From: Ancrocorticia sp052089425
GTDB taxonomy: Bacteria > Actinomycetota > Actinomycetes > Actinomycetales > Actinomycetaceae
Reading direction: 5' to 3'
DNA length: 35,991 bases
Assembly (NCBI RefSeq): GCF_052089425.1
Contig: NZ_JBQCZW010000026.1
Coordinates: 1 to 35,991, forward strand
Made by a program: the position numbers and the translations under genes. Positions 1 through 8,182 of the stretch are shown here, piece by piece; within the stretch, counting starts at the first letter, position 1; the number at the start of each line of letters is the position of its first letter. Below the pieces are notes generated by a model. That model was given only the letters and a program-made list of their open reading frames with translations. It was not told the DNA's origin and did not search any database.

Positions 1-73
1 GACAGGCCATTCCAATGCCCCGCGACACCCTATTCCAATCTCCTGCACCACAACACCACCGCTACCGCCACCG

Positions 74-120
74 GGACCCCCGGCATTGCAACGAAAAGCA
101 GTGCCGGGGGTTCTTCGTTT
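74..120 (+). terminator. Rho-independent terminator of an upstream gene outside the window
   Basis: A stem of about 14-16 bp (74-89 pairing with 98-113, with G-T wobbles) closes the loop AACGAAAA and is followed by a T-rich tail (TTCTTCGTTTTT). The stem is nearly perfect. It probably ends a plus-strand gene lying left of the window, although the stem could act on either strand. Confidence 0.75.
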
Positions 121-161
121 TTCACTCCTCACCTTCATCTCTCTTTAGCATTGCTCTGCCC

Positions 162-349
162 TTCACCTCCGCATGTTGTAGCAGCCGTGCGTATAGGGGT
201 GGCTTACACCAAATACGGAGTTGTAGCGGGGCTGAGGTTTCGGCGTGCGTGCGAATCCGCGGATTCACTTCCGCATGTTGTAGTAGCCGTGCGTATGGGG
301 GTGGCTTGCACCAAATGCGGAGCTGTGGCGGGGCTGAGGTTTCGGCGTG
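162..349. repeat. Two direct copies of an 86-bp repeat
   Basis: Positions 162-247 and 264-349 are diverged copies of one 86-bp sequence, separated by 16 bp (period 102 bp). Both begin TTCAC(C/T)TCCGCATGTTGTA and end GAGGTTTCGGCGTG. Differences are scattered single bases. Open frames cross the region, but they have no ribosome-binding site or recognisable protein, so I read it as non-coding. The rest of 121-403 shows nothing else. Confidence 0.7.
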
Positions 350-403
350 GGGTAGGAGGCTGGGCTTGGCCGGCCAGTGAGCGTGTATTGGTCTGCTATT
401 CGT

Positions 404-417
404 TGAGTGAGCACTCA
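404..417. promoter_or_regulatory. Palindromic operator upstream of the TetR gene
   Basis: TGAGTGAGCACTCA has 6-bp perfect arms (TGAGTG/CACTCA) around AG, the size and symmetry of a TetR-family operator. It lies 22 bp before the chosen GTG start of the adjacent TetR gene, which suggests autoregulation of this two-gene unit. The regulator-site pairing is inference. Confidence 0.5.
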
Positions 418-439
418 GATAAAGAATGGGAGGCAATAC

Positions 440-1045
440 GTGGCTAGACGAGTTGACCCCGAAAGAGTAGCGCGCAAACGCGAACAGATCATCGTTGAGG
501 CTGCGCGGTTATTTGCAGCACAGAGTTATGAGCGCACGAGCGTATCCGACATTGCACGTGGCTTGGGTATCAGCCAAGCTACGATCTTCTATTACTTTGG
601 GACCAAAGATGAACTATTTCGCGCCATCTTCGAGCGGGACTTGCCCGTCGCTCAGGAGCTGATTGCCCGGCACATTCACGCGGAGAAGCCCGTACCTGCA
701 ATCCTCGACATTCTCGGCGAGCTGGCCAAAGATGCTAGTGATCCTAGCGCCACTGGGATGGTGGTTGAACTTTTCCGCCGTGTTCATCATGATCCGGAAC
801 TCATCACCATCGTTGAACAGACTGCTGACGTCATCACCCAAGGTTTGGCCACGCTTATCAATGGTGGTATTGCTCGAGGGGAGATCGATTCGGGGCTCGA
901 CCCAATCGAGACGGCGAGATGGTTGCAAGCCATCGTTGATGGCGCCTACCTGAATGCCCGGTCTGGATACTCACCAGTGCAGGACATACGGCGCACTGCC
1001 CGTGGGTATCTGGCACCAGTTGTTGGAGGACGAACAGATGACTGA
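440..1045 (+). CDS. TetR/AcrR-family transcriptional regulator
   Basis: This 201-aa protein is of normal length for a TetR repressor. The helix-turn-helix lies near the N-terminus, with the sequence SVSDIARGLGISQATIFYYF followed by GTKDELFRAIFE, which is typical of the family. The ligand-binding C-terminal half is not diagnostic, so the effector is unknown. I chose the GTG at 440 because GGGAGG lies 6 bp upstream. The in-frame GTG at 407 would sit inside the palindrome at 404-417 and has no ribosome-binding site. The stop overlaps the next gene's start by 8 bp (ATGACTGA), so the two are translationally coupled. Confidence 0.85.
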   Translation: MARRVDPERVARKREQIIVEAARLFAAQSYERTSVSDIARGLGISQATIFYYFGTKDELFRAIFERDLPVAQELIARHIHAEKPVPAILDILGELAKDASDPSATGMVVELFRRVHHDPELITIVEQTADVITQGLATLINGGIARGEIDSGLDPIETARWLQAIVDGAYLNARSGYSPVQDIRRTARGYLAPVVGGRTDD

Positions 1046-1724
1046 GGGTGAGACGACGATATCGATCCCGAGGCGCTGGATTGTTGGCTTCTATGTGGCT
1101 GGAGGGACAATCGGGTTTCTTTCCGCATTCGTAGTTGGCCCGATCGTCAGTTGGTTGCTATCCCATATCGGCGATGCTCCGAATATGCTGCGAATCGCGG
1201 ACCTGCTGCCAACCGCATGGGCGATCCCTGTTCTCACGATAGTTGGCGTAGCTGCCGGATTTTGGATCACTCAGGAATGGCGCAATGAGGTTAGCGTTGT
1301 CACGGTGTCGCAAGAAGGAATCACCATCGCGGACACGGGGGCGTCACAGTACATCGCGAAGGCTCGGATCGGTGGGATATACACCGATAAGAAGGATCTC
1401 GTGATCACTGACCCACGAACTCTCGAGATCTCCCGCAGCACAACAGATTCTCTGCTCCTCGAACAGTTGCAACATGCCTTTGAACACTACGGCTATCCGT
1501 GGCAAGGCAGTTCGGATCCTTACGAGTCTAGTTATGTCACCTGGGTTGATGGGGATGGCCGCTTGGCCAGTACAGTGGATGACCTTCTCCGCGCTAGGCA
1601 AAGGGCGTTGGCAGACAAACGTTCAGGCGCGGCGGAAGGCGTTCGTGACGAGTTGAGATCCATTGGAATCGTCGTGCGAGACCGCGAGAGCACCCAACAG
1701 TATCGGAAGATCCCCCGGGAGTGA
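1038..1724 (+). CDS. YqeB-like membrane protein with PH-like and CysS_C-like regions
   Basis: This 228-aa protein has two N-terminal membrane segments (about residues 13-36 and 55-75), a beta-rich middle (VSVVTVSQEGITIADTG and onward) resembling a PH-like domain, and a C-terminal helical part. The C-terminus (LLRARQRALADKRS...VRDELRSIGIVVRDRES) resembles the end of cysteinyl-tRNA synthetase. This combination matches the actinobacterial YqeB family, whose function is not known. The ATG at 1038 overlaps the TetR stop, so the two genes are co-expressed and the TetR protein probably controls this gene. The family call rests on my recall of homologues. Confidence 0.7.
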   Translation: MTEGETTISIPRRWIVGFYVAGGTIGFLSAFVVGPIVSWLLSHIGDAPNMLRIADLLPTAWAIPVLTIVGVAAGFWITQEWRNEVSVVTVSQEGITIADTGASQYIAKARIGGIYTDKKDLVITDPRTLEISRSTTDSLLLEQLQHAFEHYGYPWQGSSDPYESSYVTWVDGDGRLASTVDDLLRARQRALADKRSGAAEGVRDELRSIGIVVRDRESTQQYRKIPRE

Positions 1725-1816
1725 CGGCAATTCAGAACTCTCGGCTTCCCTTGCACCCATGTCCTCGCGCTAGGGTGGAAGTGGCGTGATTGCCACGCTT
1801 TACGGAAGGAGAGCAC

Positions 1817-2839
1817 ATGCCATACGTCAGTCACCAGATCCGGTTGGCTTGCAGGCCTACAGGGGCGCCGAAGCCAGAGAACTTTCGGAGCGAAGAACAC
1901 ACTGTGCGCGAACCGGGAGACGGGGAGGTGTTGTTGCGGACAATGTACCTCTCGCTGGACCCTTATATGCGTGGACGAATGTCCGCAGCCAAGTCCTATG
2001 CGAAATCTCTGGAAATCGGCGACGTCATCATGGGCGGCACCGTTTCCGAAGTGATCGAATCGCGTTCTGTGGGGTTGGAGCCAGGACAGATCGTACTGGG
2101 ACAGGGCGGATGGCAGAGCTACAGCACCGAGCGAGCCTCTGAGCTGCGAGTGCTAGATCCCGATCAGGCGCCAGTTACCACGGCGCTCGGAGTTCTCGGG
2201 ATGCCCGGATTCACCGCCTATTCCGGCTTGCTTGCCATCGGTGATCCACAGCCGGGAGAGACCGTTGCAGTTGCTGCCGCCACGGGGCCCGTTGGGAGTG
2301 CCGTTGGGCAGATCGCTAAAATCAAAGGCTGCCGAGCGATTGGAATCGCGGGTGGTCCCAAGAAGGTTGCCTACCTCGATGAACTCGGATTCGATGCGGC
2401 GCTCGATCACCGGGACGATGACCTTGCAGGGCGGTTGGCAGAGGCGGCCCCAGACGGTATCGATGTGTACTTCGAAAACGTGGGTGGAGCTGTGTTCGAC
2501 GCCGTGGTGCCCCGACTCAACCTGTACGCGCGTGTGCCCGTTTGTGGACTCGCCGCAACCTACAATTCCACCGAGGCGGAGTCTGGGCCAGACCGCTTGC
2601 CGGAATTGATGGGCTTGGTCCTACGGAAGTCGCTGACGCTGCGCGGCTTCATCCAGAACGAATTTCGCCCCTCCATGTTTGATGACTTCCTGACAGACAT
2701 GAGCGGATGGGTGCGCTCCGGACAGCTGAAGTATCGCGAGGACATCACCGATGGTCTCGAAAATGCGCCGGAAGTTTTCGCTGGCATGCTCGCGGGCGCG
2801 AACTTCGGCAAGACGATCATCAAGGTTGGCGAGAGTTAG
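1817..2839 (+). CDS. Zinc-independent NADP-dependent oxidoreductase (MDR superfamily, CurA/PTGR-like)
   Basis: The protein is 340 aa, the usual length. It has the family signature SLDPYMRGRMS near residue 50 and a nucleotide-binding segment ATGPVGSAVGQIAKIKG followed by GIAGGPKK, as in leukotriene B4 12-hydroxydehydrogenase, prostaglandin reductase and curcumin reductase. No zinc-ligand cysteines are visible. Members reduce activated C=C bonds of enones or quinones using NADPH; the physiological substrate cannot be told from sequence. The ATG at 1817 has AAGGAGAG just upstream, so the earlier in-frame start at 1790 is rejected. It appears monocistronic. Confidence 0.88.
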   Translation: MPYVSHQIRLACRPTGAPKPENFRSEEHTVREPGDGEVLLRTMYLSLDPYMRGRMSAAKSYAKSLEIGDVIMGGTVSEVIESRSVGLEPGQIVLGQGGWQSYSTERASELRVLDPDQAPVTTALGVLGMPGFTAYSGLLAIGDPQPGETVAVAAATGPVGSAVGQIAKIKGCRAIGIAGGPKKVAYLDELGFDAALDHRDDDLAGRLAEAAPDGIDVYFENVGGAVFDAVVPRLNLYARVPVCGLAATYNSTEAESGPDRLPELMGLVLRKSLTLRGFIQNEFRPSMFDDFLTDMSGWVRSGQLKYREDITDGLENAPEVFAGMLAGANFGKTIIKVGES

Positions 2840-2898
2840 TTCCAGCAGCGACGGTTAGTTCCTCCAGCGAGAGATAGCGGGGTACTCGAACTCTCGCT
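2835..2898. repeat. Short tandem duplication plus GCGAGAG hairpin after the oxidoreductase gene
   Basis: A unit of about 19 bp (GTTAGTTCC..CAGCGA) is repeated at 2835 and 2854, the first copy covering the upstream gene's stop codon. It runs into a hairpin with perfect 8-bp arms AGCGAGAG (2866-2873) and CTCTCGCT (2891-2898). The core matches the larger elements at 3886-3986 and 5414-5520. It may act as a transcript end, though there is no T-tract. Nothing else is evident up to 3151. Confidence 0.55.
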
Positions 2899-3151
2899 AG
2901 GGGATGGCCTCAGTGTCGAACGGTTGAGCGGGCTCGCGGGTGAGGAAGATCCGCACCAACGTTCGCTTCTCCACTCGTAGGAGGGTTCCAATCTTCGTGG
3001 CAGACGGCGTGCTACCTGCGGCGGGTCTCCTCACAGCCCGTGGTGGCATATTCCGAAATGGGCAGCACTGCGCTTAGAGCTAATGGCATTGATGCCTCGG
3101 GCCACGGGGCGCACGATGGTTAGTGGAAGACGACGTAGGAGGAAGAGAGCC

Positions 3152-3715
3152 ATGGCAAATACATTGAATGGCAAGAATGTTCTTATTCTGTCAACGAATT
3201 ACGGCACCGAGACATCTGAGCTGATCGAACCCTTGAATTACCTCAAGGATCACGGCGCTCAGGTGACTGTGGCTGCGCAGACGTCTGAGCCGATCGCAAC
3301 GCTCGCCGGTGACAAGAAGCTGAGCACCGAGGTTGATCCGGATACGACCATCTCCGCGGTTGATGCTTCTGGGTATGACGCCGTTGTGGTTCCGGGAGGG
3401 ACGCTCAACGCTGATTCGTTGAGGATTGACTCGGATGCTCAAGGCATCGTCCAGTCCTTTGCAGAAGACGGCAAGATTGTTGCGATGATCTGCCACGCTC
3501 CGTGGTTGCTGGTGAACTCGGGTTTGGCGAAGGGTAAGACCCTCACGTCGTACCACACGCTTAGCCAAGACATCACCAATGCTGGAGGAAACTGGGTGGA
3601 TCAGGAAGTGAAGGTGTGCCCAGCAAACGGTTACCGCCTCATCACTTCGCGGAGCCCAGCCGACTTGGATGCATTTAACAGCGCCATTGAGGAGACACTG
3701 ACTTCGAAGGCCTGA
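3152..3715 (+). CDS. DJ-1/PfpI-family protein (class I glutamine amidotransferase-like)
   Basis: This 187-aa protein fits the PfpI/YhbO group. The nucleophile-elbow cysteine is C114 in VAMICHAPWLLV, followed by the conserved histidine. An acidic N-terminal segment (TNYGTETSELIEP) should supply the glutamate that pairs with the cysteine. The strand VVVPGG before it is also typical. Family members have been linked to peptidase or glyoxalase/deglycase activity in stress protection; which applies here is unknown. The ATG at 3152 follows AGGAGGAAG; the upstream in-frame ATG at 3083 has no such site. The gene stands alone and is followed by a terminator. Confidence 0.88.
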   Translation: MANTLNGKNVLILSTNYGTETSELIEPLNYLKDHGAQVTVAAQTSEPIATLAGDKKLSTEVDPDTTISAVDASGYDAVVVPGGTLNADSLRIDSDAQGIVQSFAEDGKIVAMICHAPWLLVNSGLAKGKTLTSYHTLSQDITNAGGNWVDQEVKVCPANGYRLITSRSPADLDAFNSAIEETLTSKA

Positions 3716-3765
3716 AACTGACCTCGAACGCCTGACCGGTTCGCCGGGCTGGCGATCAGGTAGCG

Positions 3766-3801
3766 GGGACTCGTTCCATTGCGGAACGGGTCCCTGCATT
3801 T
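3766..3801 (+). terminator. Terminator after the PfpI-family gene
   Basis: GGGACTCGTTCC and GGAACGGGTCCC form a 12-bp stem with one G-T pair around ATTGC, followed by TGCATTTC. It lies 50 bp after the stop codon. The tail is only moderately T-rich. Confidence 0.6.
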
Positions 3802-3885
3802 CATGATGGGGATGTTCCTACGACGAAATCGGCGAGAGATGTCTGGGCAGGCACTGAAGGAGCTGTCAGACCTTAAGGCTGACGA

Positions 3886-3986
3886 GAGTTGGCTCTTGCA
3901 GCGAGAGTGATTGGGTGCAGCGAGAGTTGGGTTTATTCGGCATCTCTCGCAGTCTTGGCCATCTTGGAAAGTATTGACTCACTCTC
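3886..3986. repeat. REP-like element, copy A (contains a 71-bp repeat)
   Basis: Three direct CGAGAGT(T/G) motifs are followed by inverted CTCTCGC and CACTCTC motifs, so the element can fold into nested hairpins. Positions 3916-3986 are identical over 71 bp to 5449-5519. The two copies flank the DUF559-like gene in the same orientation. The remaining stretch 3987-4250 has no gene I can support. Confidence 0.75.
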
Positions 3987-4189
3987 AAGGAAGATGAACG
4001 CTAAGCCGGTCCCTCACGTGCAGACGGCGTCAATAGCAATCACGACTGTGGCGGCGCGTGTAGCCAAAGATGTGCGTGCCGGCTCCGTAAGAACGACGGG
4101 GTATGTGGAGGCAGCTTGTGGAGACCGTGACCTGAGCTTGGCTCGGATCACCGGGCTCATGGTTTCCACAGCCGGTGTTTGTGCGCGAT

Positions 4190-4198
4190 TTATCCACA
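4190..4198 (+). other. Isolated DnaA-box-like sequence
   Basis: TTATCCACA matches the DnaA-box consensus exactly, and a weaker TTTCCACA lies near 4163. One box without clustering or an AT-rich tract does not make an origin. It sits about 50 bp before the DUF559-like gene. Confidence 0.3.
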
Positions 4199-4250
4199 GG
4201 TGGACGAGTTTCGACGGCGGATCGTGTCCTAGCTGTGCGTGAATTTGGCT

Positions 4251-5321
4251 ATGAAGCTCTCTATTCACGATCTAATCAAAACGTCTGAAGTAGGCAGAAT
4301 ATCGCCTGCTGTCATTGAACAGCAGGAATTGATTCGGATTTGCCGTAGCGTCTATGCCCCAATGCGTATGTTCGATCTCCATAGGAAAGAATGGACGATT
4401 CGGAGTCAAGCGACACTGGTCAGAGCGGCAGCAGTCGCGGCGGCGCGTGCAGTCGATGCGCAAATCGTCTTTACATCGGAGATTGCGCTCAAGCTGTACG
4501 GAATCGATACATGGACGAACACGGCGGATATCGTGTACCGACGCATTGATGGTTCGTCGTACACGTCAACTTACGATCTGCCACCATTACGCATCGGAAC
4601 TGCGGATGTTCCATCTGTCAAAGTGTTCCAACTGAGAAGTAGGTCGCTCACGGACGAGGTAATGGAAGCGGCAACTCTCAACGTTGTCCCCGCTTGGGTT
4701 GCTGCGGTTGACTGTAGCCGTCATTCACATCCTCTCATTGGGATAGCTGCGGTGAGCTCATACCTTAACGCGGCAACTGGGTTCATTCGGGGCAATCCTG
4801 ATCCGGCACGAACCAAGGCAGATGACCTGAAGAACAGAATGCTGAAACGTCTTGAATCACTTGCAGGCTGCCCGGGAACGAGGCGTGCTCATGCTGTTAT
4901 TACTGCAAGTGACCCTGGAATCGAGACACCCGGTGAAGCCTGTCTCTTGTGGCTTATCCATTGCCTCTTAACGCATAGTCCTCGTGATCGGGACGATCTT
5001 GTCACCCAGTATGCAGTTGAAATCGAAGGGAGGCACTACTATGCCGATTCGGCACTTCCGGGCCGGAGGATCCTGTTCGAGTTTGATGGGACTGGCAAGA
5101 TCTCGGGAAATGAGAATGCATTTCTGGATCGACAAACCGATTTGCTGACTGATGGCTGGAACGTTGTTCGCGTCAGCATCAAAGAGCTAATGAACCCGCA
5201 GGCGCTGATTGAGAGGCTCACGCGACTGCTCCGCCAATTGGGAGTCCCAGCTTCCGTTCCATCAGGGGTGTTGTGGTCCCCATTGACGCCGGAGGTATTG
5301 GACGTCAAGCGCCGCCACTGA
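4251..5321 (+). CDS. DUF559/Vsr-like nuclease-fold protein
   Basis: This protein of about 356 aa resembles a common actinobacterial family with an AbiEi/antitoxin-like N-terminal half and a C-terminal restriction-endonuclease-like (DUF559/Vsr) domain. The C-terminal signature is visible: ADSALPGRRILFEFDGTGKI supplies acidic residues, then FLDRQTDLLTDGWNVVRVS gives the conserved D..R...L...GW.V.R pattern. Such proteins may be nucleases or defence-related, but function is mostly unproven. The start is uncertain (ATG 4251 or GTG 4239; neither has a clear ribosome-binding site). Base composition is visibly more AT-rich than most neighbours, and the gene lies between two identical repeats, which together suggest acquisition. 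Confidence 0.7.
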   Translation: MKLSIHDLIKTSEVGRISPAVIEQQELIRICRSVYAPMRMFDLHRKEWTIRSQATLVRAAAVAAARAVDAQIVFTSEIALKLYGIDTWTNTADIVYRRIDGSSYTSTYDLPPLRIGTADVPSVKVFQLRSRSLTDEVMEAATLNVVPAWVAAVDCSRHSHPLIGIAAVSSYLNAATGFIRGNPDPARTKADDLKNRMLKRLESLAGCPGTRRAHAVITASDPGIETPGEACLLWLIHCLLTHSPRDRDDLVTQYAVEIEGRHYYADSALPGRRILFEFDGTGKISGNENAFLDRQTDLLTDGWNVVRVSIKELMNPQALIERLTRLLRQLGVPASVPSGVLWSPLTPEVLDVKRRH

Positions 5322-5413
5322 CAGGAAGGTTGAACATGCGATTCTCTTGCCTAGTCATGCTCTCGCGGGGTGCCAGTTGTCGGGTTTTGAGCGGGGAGTC
5401 GAATGCTGGGTAC

Positions 5414-5520
5414 TGCGAGAGTGGGTCAGTGCCACGAGAGTGAGTGACTGCAGCGAGAGTTGGGTTTATTCGGCATCTCTCGCAGTCTTGGCCATCTTGG
5501 AAAGTATTGACTCACTCTCG
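5414..5520. repeat. REP-like element, copy B (contains a 71-bp repeat)
   Basis: Positions 5449-5519 repeat 3916-3986 exactly. The copy carries the same array of GCGAGAGTG/ACGAGAGTG direct motifs and inverted CTCTCGC and TGACTCACTCTCG motifs, giving nested inverted repeats. Sequences outside the 71 bp share only the motif family, not base-by-base identity. Confidence 0.75.
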
Positions 5521-5592
5521 CGGGAAATGGGAGCAGGCTGATGACCGAACGGCGACGACAGCTAGGGAGCGAGGGCGTCAGGGAGCGAAGGT

Positions 5593-5669
5593 GATCAGGA
5601 GGACAGGGGACTCAGGAGGACTGGGCGATCAGGCAGACAGGGCGGTCAGGAGCACAGGGCAGTCAGGCA
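5593..5669. repeat. Degenerate 16-18 bp tandem repeat
   Basis: About four and a half units of the form (G)(A/G)TCAGGAGGACAGGG(C) run from 5593 to 5669, directly after the stop (on the minus strand) of the VanZ-RDD gene. Units differ by a few bases. I see no coding function. Confidence 0.6.
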
Positions 5670-5679
5670 TCGAGGAGCG

Positions 5680-6867
5680 TCACGCAAGCCTGAGCTCCCG
5701 CTTCTTGGCACCGGTGAGCGGCTCCGGCGCGCCGTTCTCGGGGCCGCCCGCCACCGGCTCGCGCGAATCAACGAAGGTGGCGCGTGTGATCCAGCCAGAG
5801 AACGATCGGTGGTTGGCGCTGAAGGGAACCATGACAACGGCGAGGAACAGCACGATCGTGGAGATCAGCCCAACGATGCCTTTGGCAGTGCTGGAATCGG
5901 CCAGGAAATCGGTCAAGACCCACGGCCCCACCACAACAAGAGCCCGAAGAATCCGCATAACAGGATTGGAATCGGTGAGGGTGCGGCCATCCTCGGAGAG
6001 CCACTTGGGGGTCAGCCACACAATCTTCTGACCGGCGGAGGCCCCGCGCCCACCCGCGGCGGGCAGCACAAAAACCACGAGTAACGGTATGAGCACCGAA
6101 ACAGTCGCATGCCAAGAAGGTGGTTGAGCGGAAGCCTCCCCGTCCACCACAAACTGGATGAAACCAAGCGTGACGGTCACTCCGGCGCTCAGCACGAGGA
6201 ATAGCGCTGCATCGATCATCATGCCGGTCCAGCGCCGCCACACGGTGACTTTGCGCGGCTGCAACCGCTTTTCGGCTGCACGCGCCGCGCTAGGCATCCA
6301 CCACAGGAAAGCGGGAGCGAGCAGTGCGCCCACGAGTGCCCCGAAGGTGTTGGTCATGACATCGTCTACGTCGGCCACGCGGATCGCGCACGGATACAGG
6401 CCCAATAGCCCGGTATATTGCAAGGATTCGATGGCGAGCGAGGTGAGGAAACCCGCCGTCGTCGTCAAAACAACACCCCGCCCAAAATACCTGCGGAGGA
6501 TCGCGCCGAACGGGACAAAAAGGATGATGTTGAAAACAACTTGAAGAACCACGGTGCTGCGGGCGGCCTGCGTGAGGGTCAACCCGGCAGTCTGGCGGCG
6601 GATATCGGACACGAAAGCGAAGGGCGTGGTGTTGGCGGACGCGGCATGTTCGGCGCAGAATGCGGCCGGATTCGTGGGCAGCGGCATGAACGTGTACACC
6701 ACGAGCGCCGTCCCGTACACGCACACGGCCAGCCAGCCGAGCATGCGCCGCGCGGTGAACTGCCCGTACTTGACGTATTGCAAGATCAGCCCGGGGATCA
6801 TGAGCACCACAAACGCGGCAATGCCAAGGTACATGGAGATTTCGGCGTTATCGAGCCATACCGCCAT
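5680..6867 (-). CDS. VanZ-like / RDD-family membrane protein
   Basis: This 395-aa multi-pass protein joins two membrane modules. Residues up to about 195 are VanZ-like: hydrophobic segments, FNIILFVPFGAILRRYF, then ESLQYTGLLG and a DVDDVMTNTFGALVG motif typical of the family. From about residue 205 (VWRRWTGMMIDAALFLVLSAG) it is RDD-like with the Arg-Asp pattern in the first helix. VanZ-like proteins have been tied to glycopeptide resistance or envelope functions; the exact role here is not known. I chose the ATG at 6867 because GGGAGG sits 7 bp upstream. The longer frame to 6924 lacks such a site. Confidence 0.8.
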   Translation of the reverse strand: MAVWLDNAEISMYLGIAAFVVLMIPGLILQYVKYGQFTARRMLGWLAVCVYGTALVVYTFMPLPTNPAAFCAEHAASANTTPFAFVSDIRRQTAGLTLTQAARSTVVLQVVFNIILFVPFGAILRRYFGRGVVLTTTAGFLTSLAIESLQYTGLLGLYPCAIRVADVDDVMTNTFGALVGALLAPAFLWWMPSAARAAEKRLQPRKVTVWRRWTGMMIDAALFLVLSAGVTVTLGFIQFVVDGEASAQPPSWHATVSVLIPLLVVFVLPAAGGRGASAGQKIVWLTPKWLSEDGRTLTDSNPVMRILRALVVVGPWVLTDFLADSSTAKGIVGLISTIVLFLAVVMVPFSANHRSFSGWITRATFVDSREPVAGGPENGAPEPLTGAKKRELRLA

Positions 6868-7071
6868 TGAGCTGCCTCCCATTTTTCCGACGACGACGAT
6901 CGCTCCCGTCCGCACCACCTCCACCTTCGTGGGTGGGCGCGTATTGCCATCGTATCGAGGATGAGGAGTTATCCGTAGAGGTTCGGCTATCGGGATGGGG
7001 TAGAGCTGGATCTACCGGTGGCGGCTAGGGGCTACCGCGACGGCTAGCGGATACCGCGGCTACGGGTGGTG

Positions 7072-7839
7072 TCAGTGGGCCTGCTCGGTCAGGAGCGGCA
7101 GGAACTTCCCGGCCTTGTTCGTGATGATTCCGTCAACGCCAAGGGTGAGCAGGTCACGGGCTCGCGATTTCTTATTCACCGTCCACACCTGAACGCGGAA
7201 ACCCTCGCGGTGGGCGACGGGTAGGAGGGAGGCGATGCGGCGGTGATCCTTCGGATGGACGTAGGTGGCACTGCAGGCATGGGCCTTTTCCACCCAACCC
7301 TTTGTCAGGGCGCGCGGTTTGAACAGGGCGGCGATCGTGTAGTGCGGGGCAGCCTCGTGGAACTGGGCCAGCAGTTGTGTATCGAAGGAGGAGATGATGA
7401 TCTGGACGTTCGCAGATAGCCGGGACAGTTCAGCCAGCGTGACCTTGATGAGGGTATCCGGGTTGGCCTCGGACTTCTTGCGGGACTTGAGCTCCACGTT
7501 GCAGTTCATACCCGTCCGGTTGAGGAAATCCACGAGGGTGTGCAGGGTGGGGATGGGTTCTCCGGCAAAGTCCTTGCTGAACCAGCTGCCGGCGTCCGTG
7601 TTGGCCAGATCCTGTGCGGTCAGCGCGGCCACCGGGCCCTTTCTATTAGTGGTGCGGTCCAGCGTGTCATCGTGGATGAGGACCGGAGTACCGTCTGCGA
7701 TGAGATCAACGTCCGTTTCCAGCCACGTGACGCCCGCATCGTGGGCCATCTGAAAAGCGGCCAGAGTGTTCTCTGGGGCCTCGCGGCACAGGCCGCGGTG
7801 GGCAATGATCTTGAGTTCGTCTGTTGGCAGATGAGCCAT
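7072..7839 (-). CDS. Glycerophosphodiester phosphodiesterase, cytoplasmic (UgpQ-like)
   Basis: This 255-aa protein hydrolyses glycerophosphodiesters to glycerol-3-phosphate and an alcohol if it follows its family. The GDPD signature is complete: AHRGL with catalytic His/Arg near residue 14, PENTLAAF with the metal-binding Glu, ETDVDL, and the second catalytic His in VLIHDDTLDRTT. ELKSR and the late VWTVNKK are also typical. There is no signal peptide. The ATG at 7839 starts three residues before the conserved core; no ribosome-binding site is seen, and the inverted repeat at 7854-7870 lies just upstream. The in-frame extension to 8085 looks spurious (His/Pro/Arg-rich, no homology). Confidence 0.88.
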   Translation of the reverse strand: MAHLPTDELKIIAHRGLCREAPENTLAAFQMAHDAGVTWLETDVDLIADGTPVLIHDDTLDRTTNRKGPVAALTAQDLANTDAGSWFSKDFAGEPIPTLHTLVDFLNRTGMNCNVELKSRKKSEANPDTLIKVTLAELSRLSANVQIIISSFDTQLLAQFHEAAPHYTIAALFKPRALTKGWVEKAHACSATYVHPKDHRRIASLLPVAHREGFRVQVWTVNKKSRARDLLTLGVDGIITNKAGKFLPLLTEQAH

Positions 7840-7853
7840 GTGGCCATCGTAGC

Positions 7854-7870
7854 GCCGGTTCTTAACCGGC
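7854..7870. promoter_or_regulatory. Inverted repeat upstream of the glycerophosphodiesterase gene
   Basis: GCCGGTT-CTT-AACCGGC, with 7-bp perfect arms, ends 15 bp before the start codon on the minus strand. It may be an operator or a 5' leader hairpin. Between 7871 and 8102 I see no supported gene. Confidence 0.4.
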
Positions 7871-8102
7871 GGGACAACTGCTGATGAACAGGCGGGATCG
7901 AGCAGGCGGCGAGGGCGGCCTCTGGTGGCTGGAGTGTGGTGGTGGATGAGATGGATGGTTCGGGCCGGTGCGTGGGCGGGTGCGCACTGGGGCAGTGTGA
8001 CGAATACTTCTTTTGAGTGGACGTGACGGCTGGTGCGGAACTTTCCGTGAAAATTCGGGCGGGATGCGGGGGAGTGGGGGTGCATACGGGACGCCTAAGA
8101 CT

Positions 8103-8168
8103 TTGGTATTACCAACGTTCGTGGGGTATAGGTAGAATTACCGAGAACTTAGTACACGAACTCGTGTA
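8103..8168 (+). promoter_or_regulatory. moaA promoter region with two inverted repeats
   Basis: A perfect palindrome TTGGTA-T-TACCAA (8103-8115) lies upstream of a likely -10 box TAGAAT (8133-8138). A second inverted repeat TACACGA-AC-TCGTGTA (8153-8168) lies just downstream of the predicted start of transcription. Both have the form of repressor operators, one on each side of the promoter. The regulators are unknown. Confidence 0.5.
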
Positions 8169-8182
8169 AATCACGCAAACAC

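Noticed and set aside
15..447. Open frames of 98-121 codons near the left end
   Set aside because: They run through the 86-bp repeats, have no ribosome-binding site, and show low-quality Ser/Arg/Cys-rich translations with no recognisable domain.
4190..4198. Replication origin
   Set aside because: Only one exact DnaA box, with no cluster, no AT-rich unwinding region and no replication genes nearby.
5593..5669. CRISPR-like array
   Set aside because: Units of 16-18 bp are contiguous and degenerate, without spacers or cas genes.
8153..8168. The moaA palindrome as a fifth copy of the dmsA operator
   Set aside because: It shares ACACG/CGTGT letters, but its half-site spacing differs and it lacks the -N4-TAG element in register.
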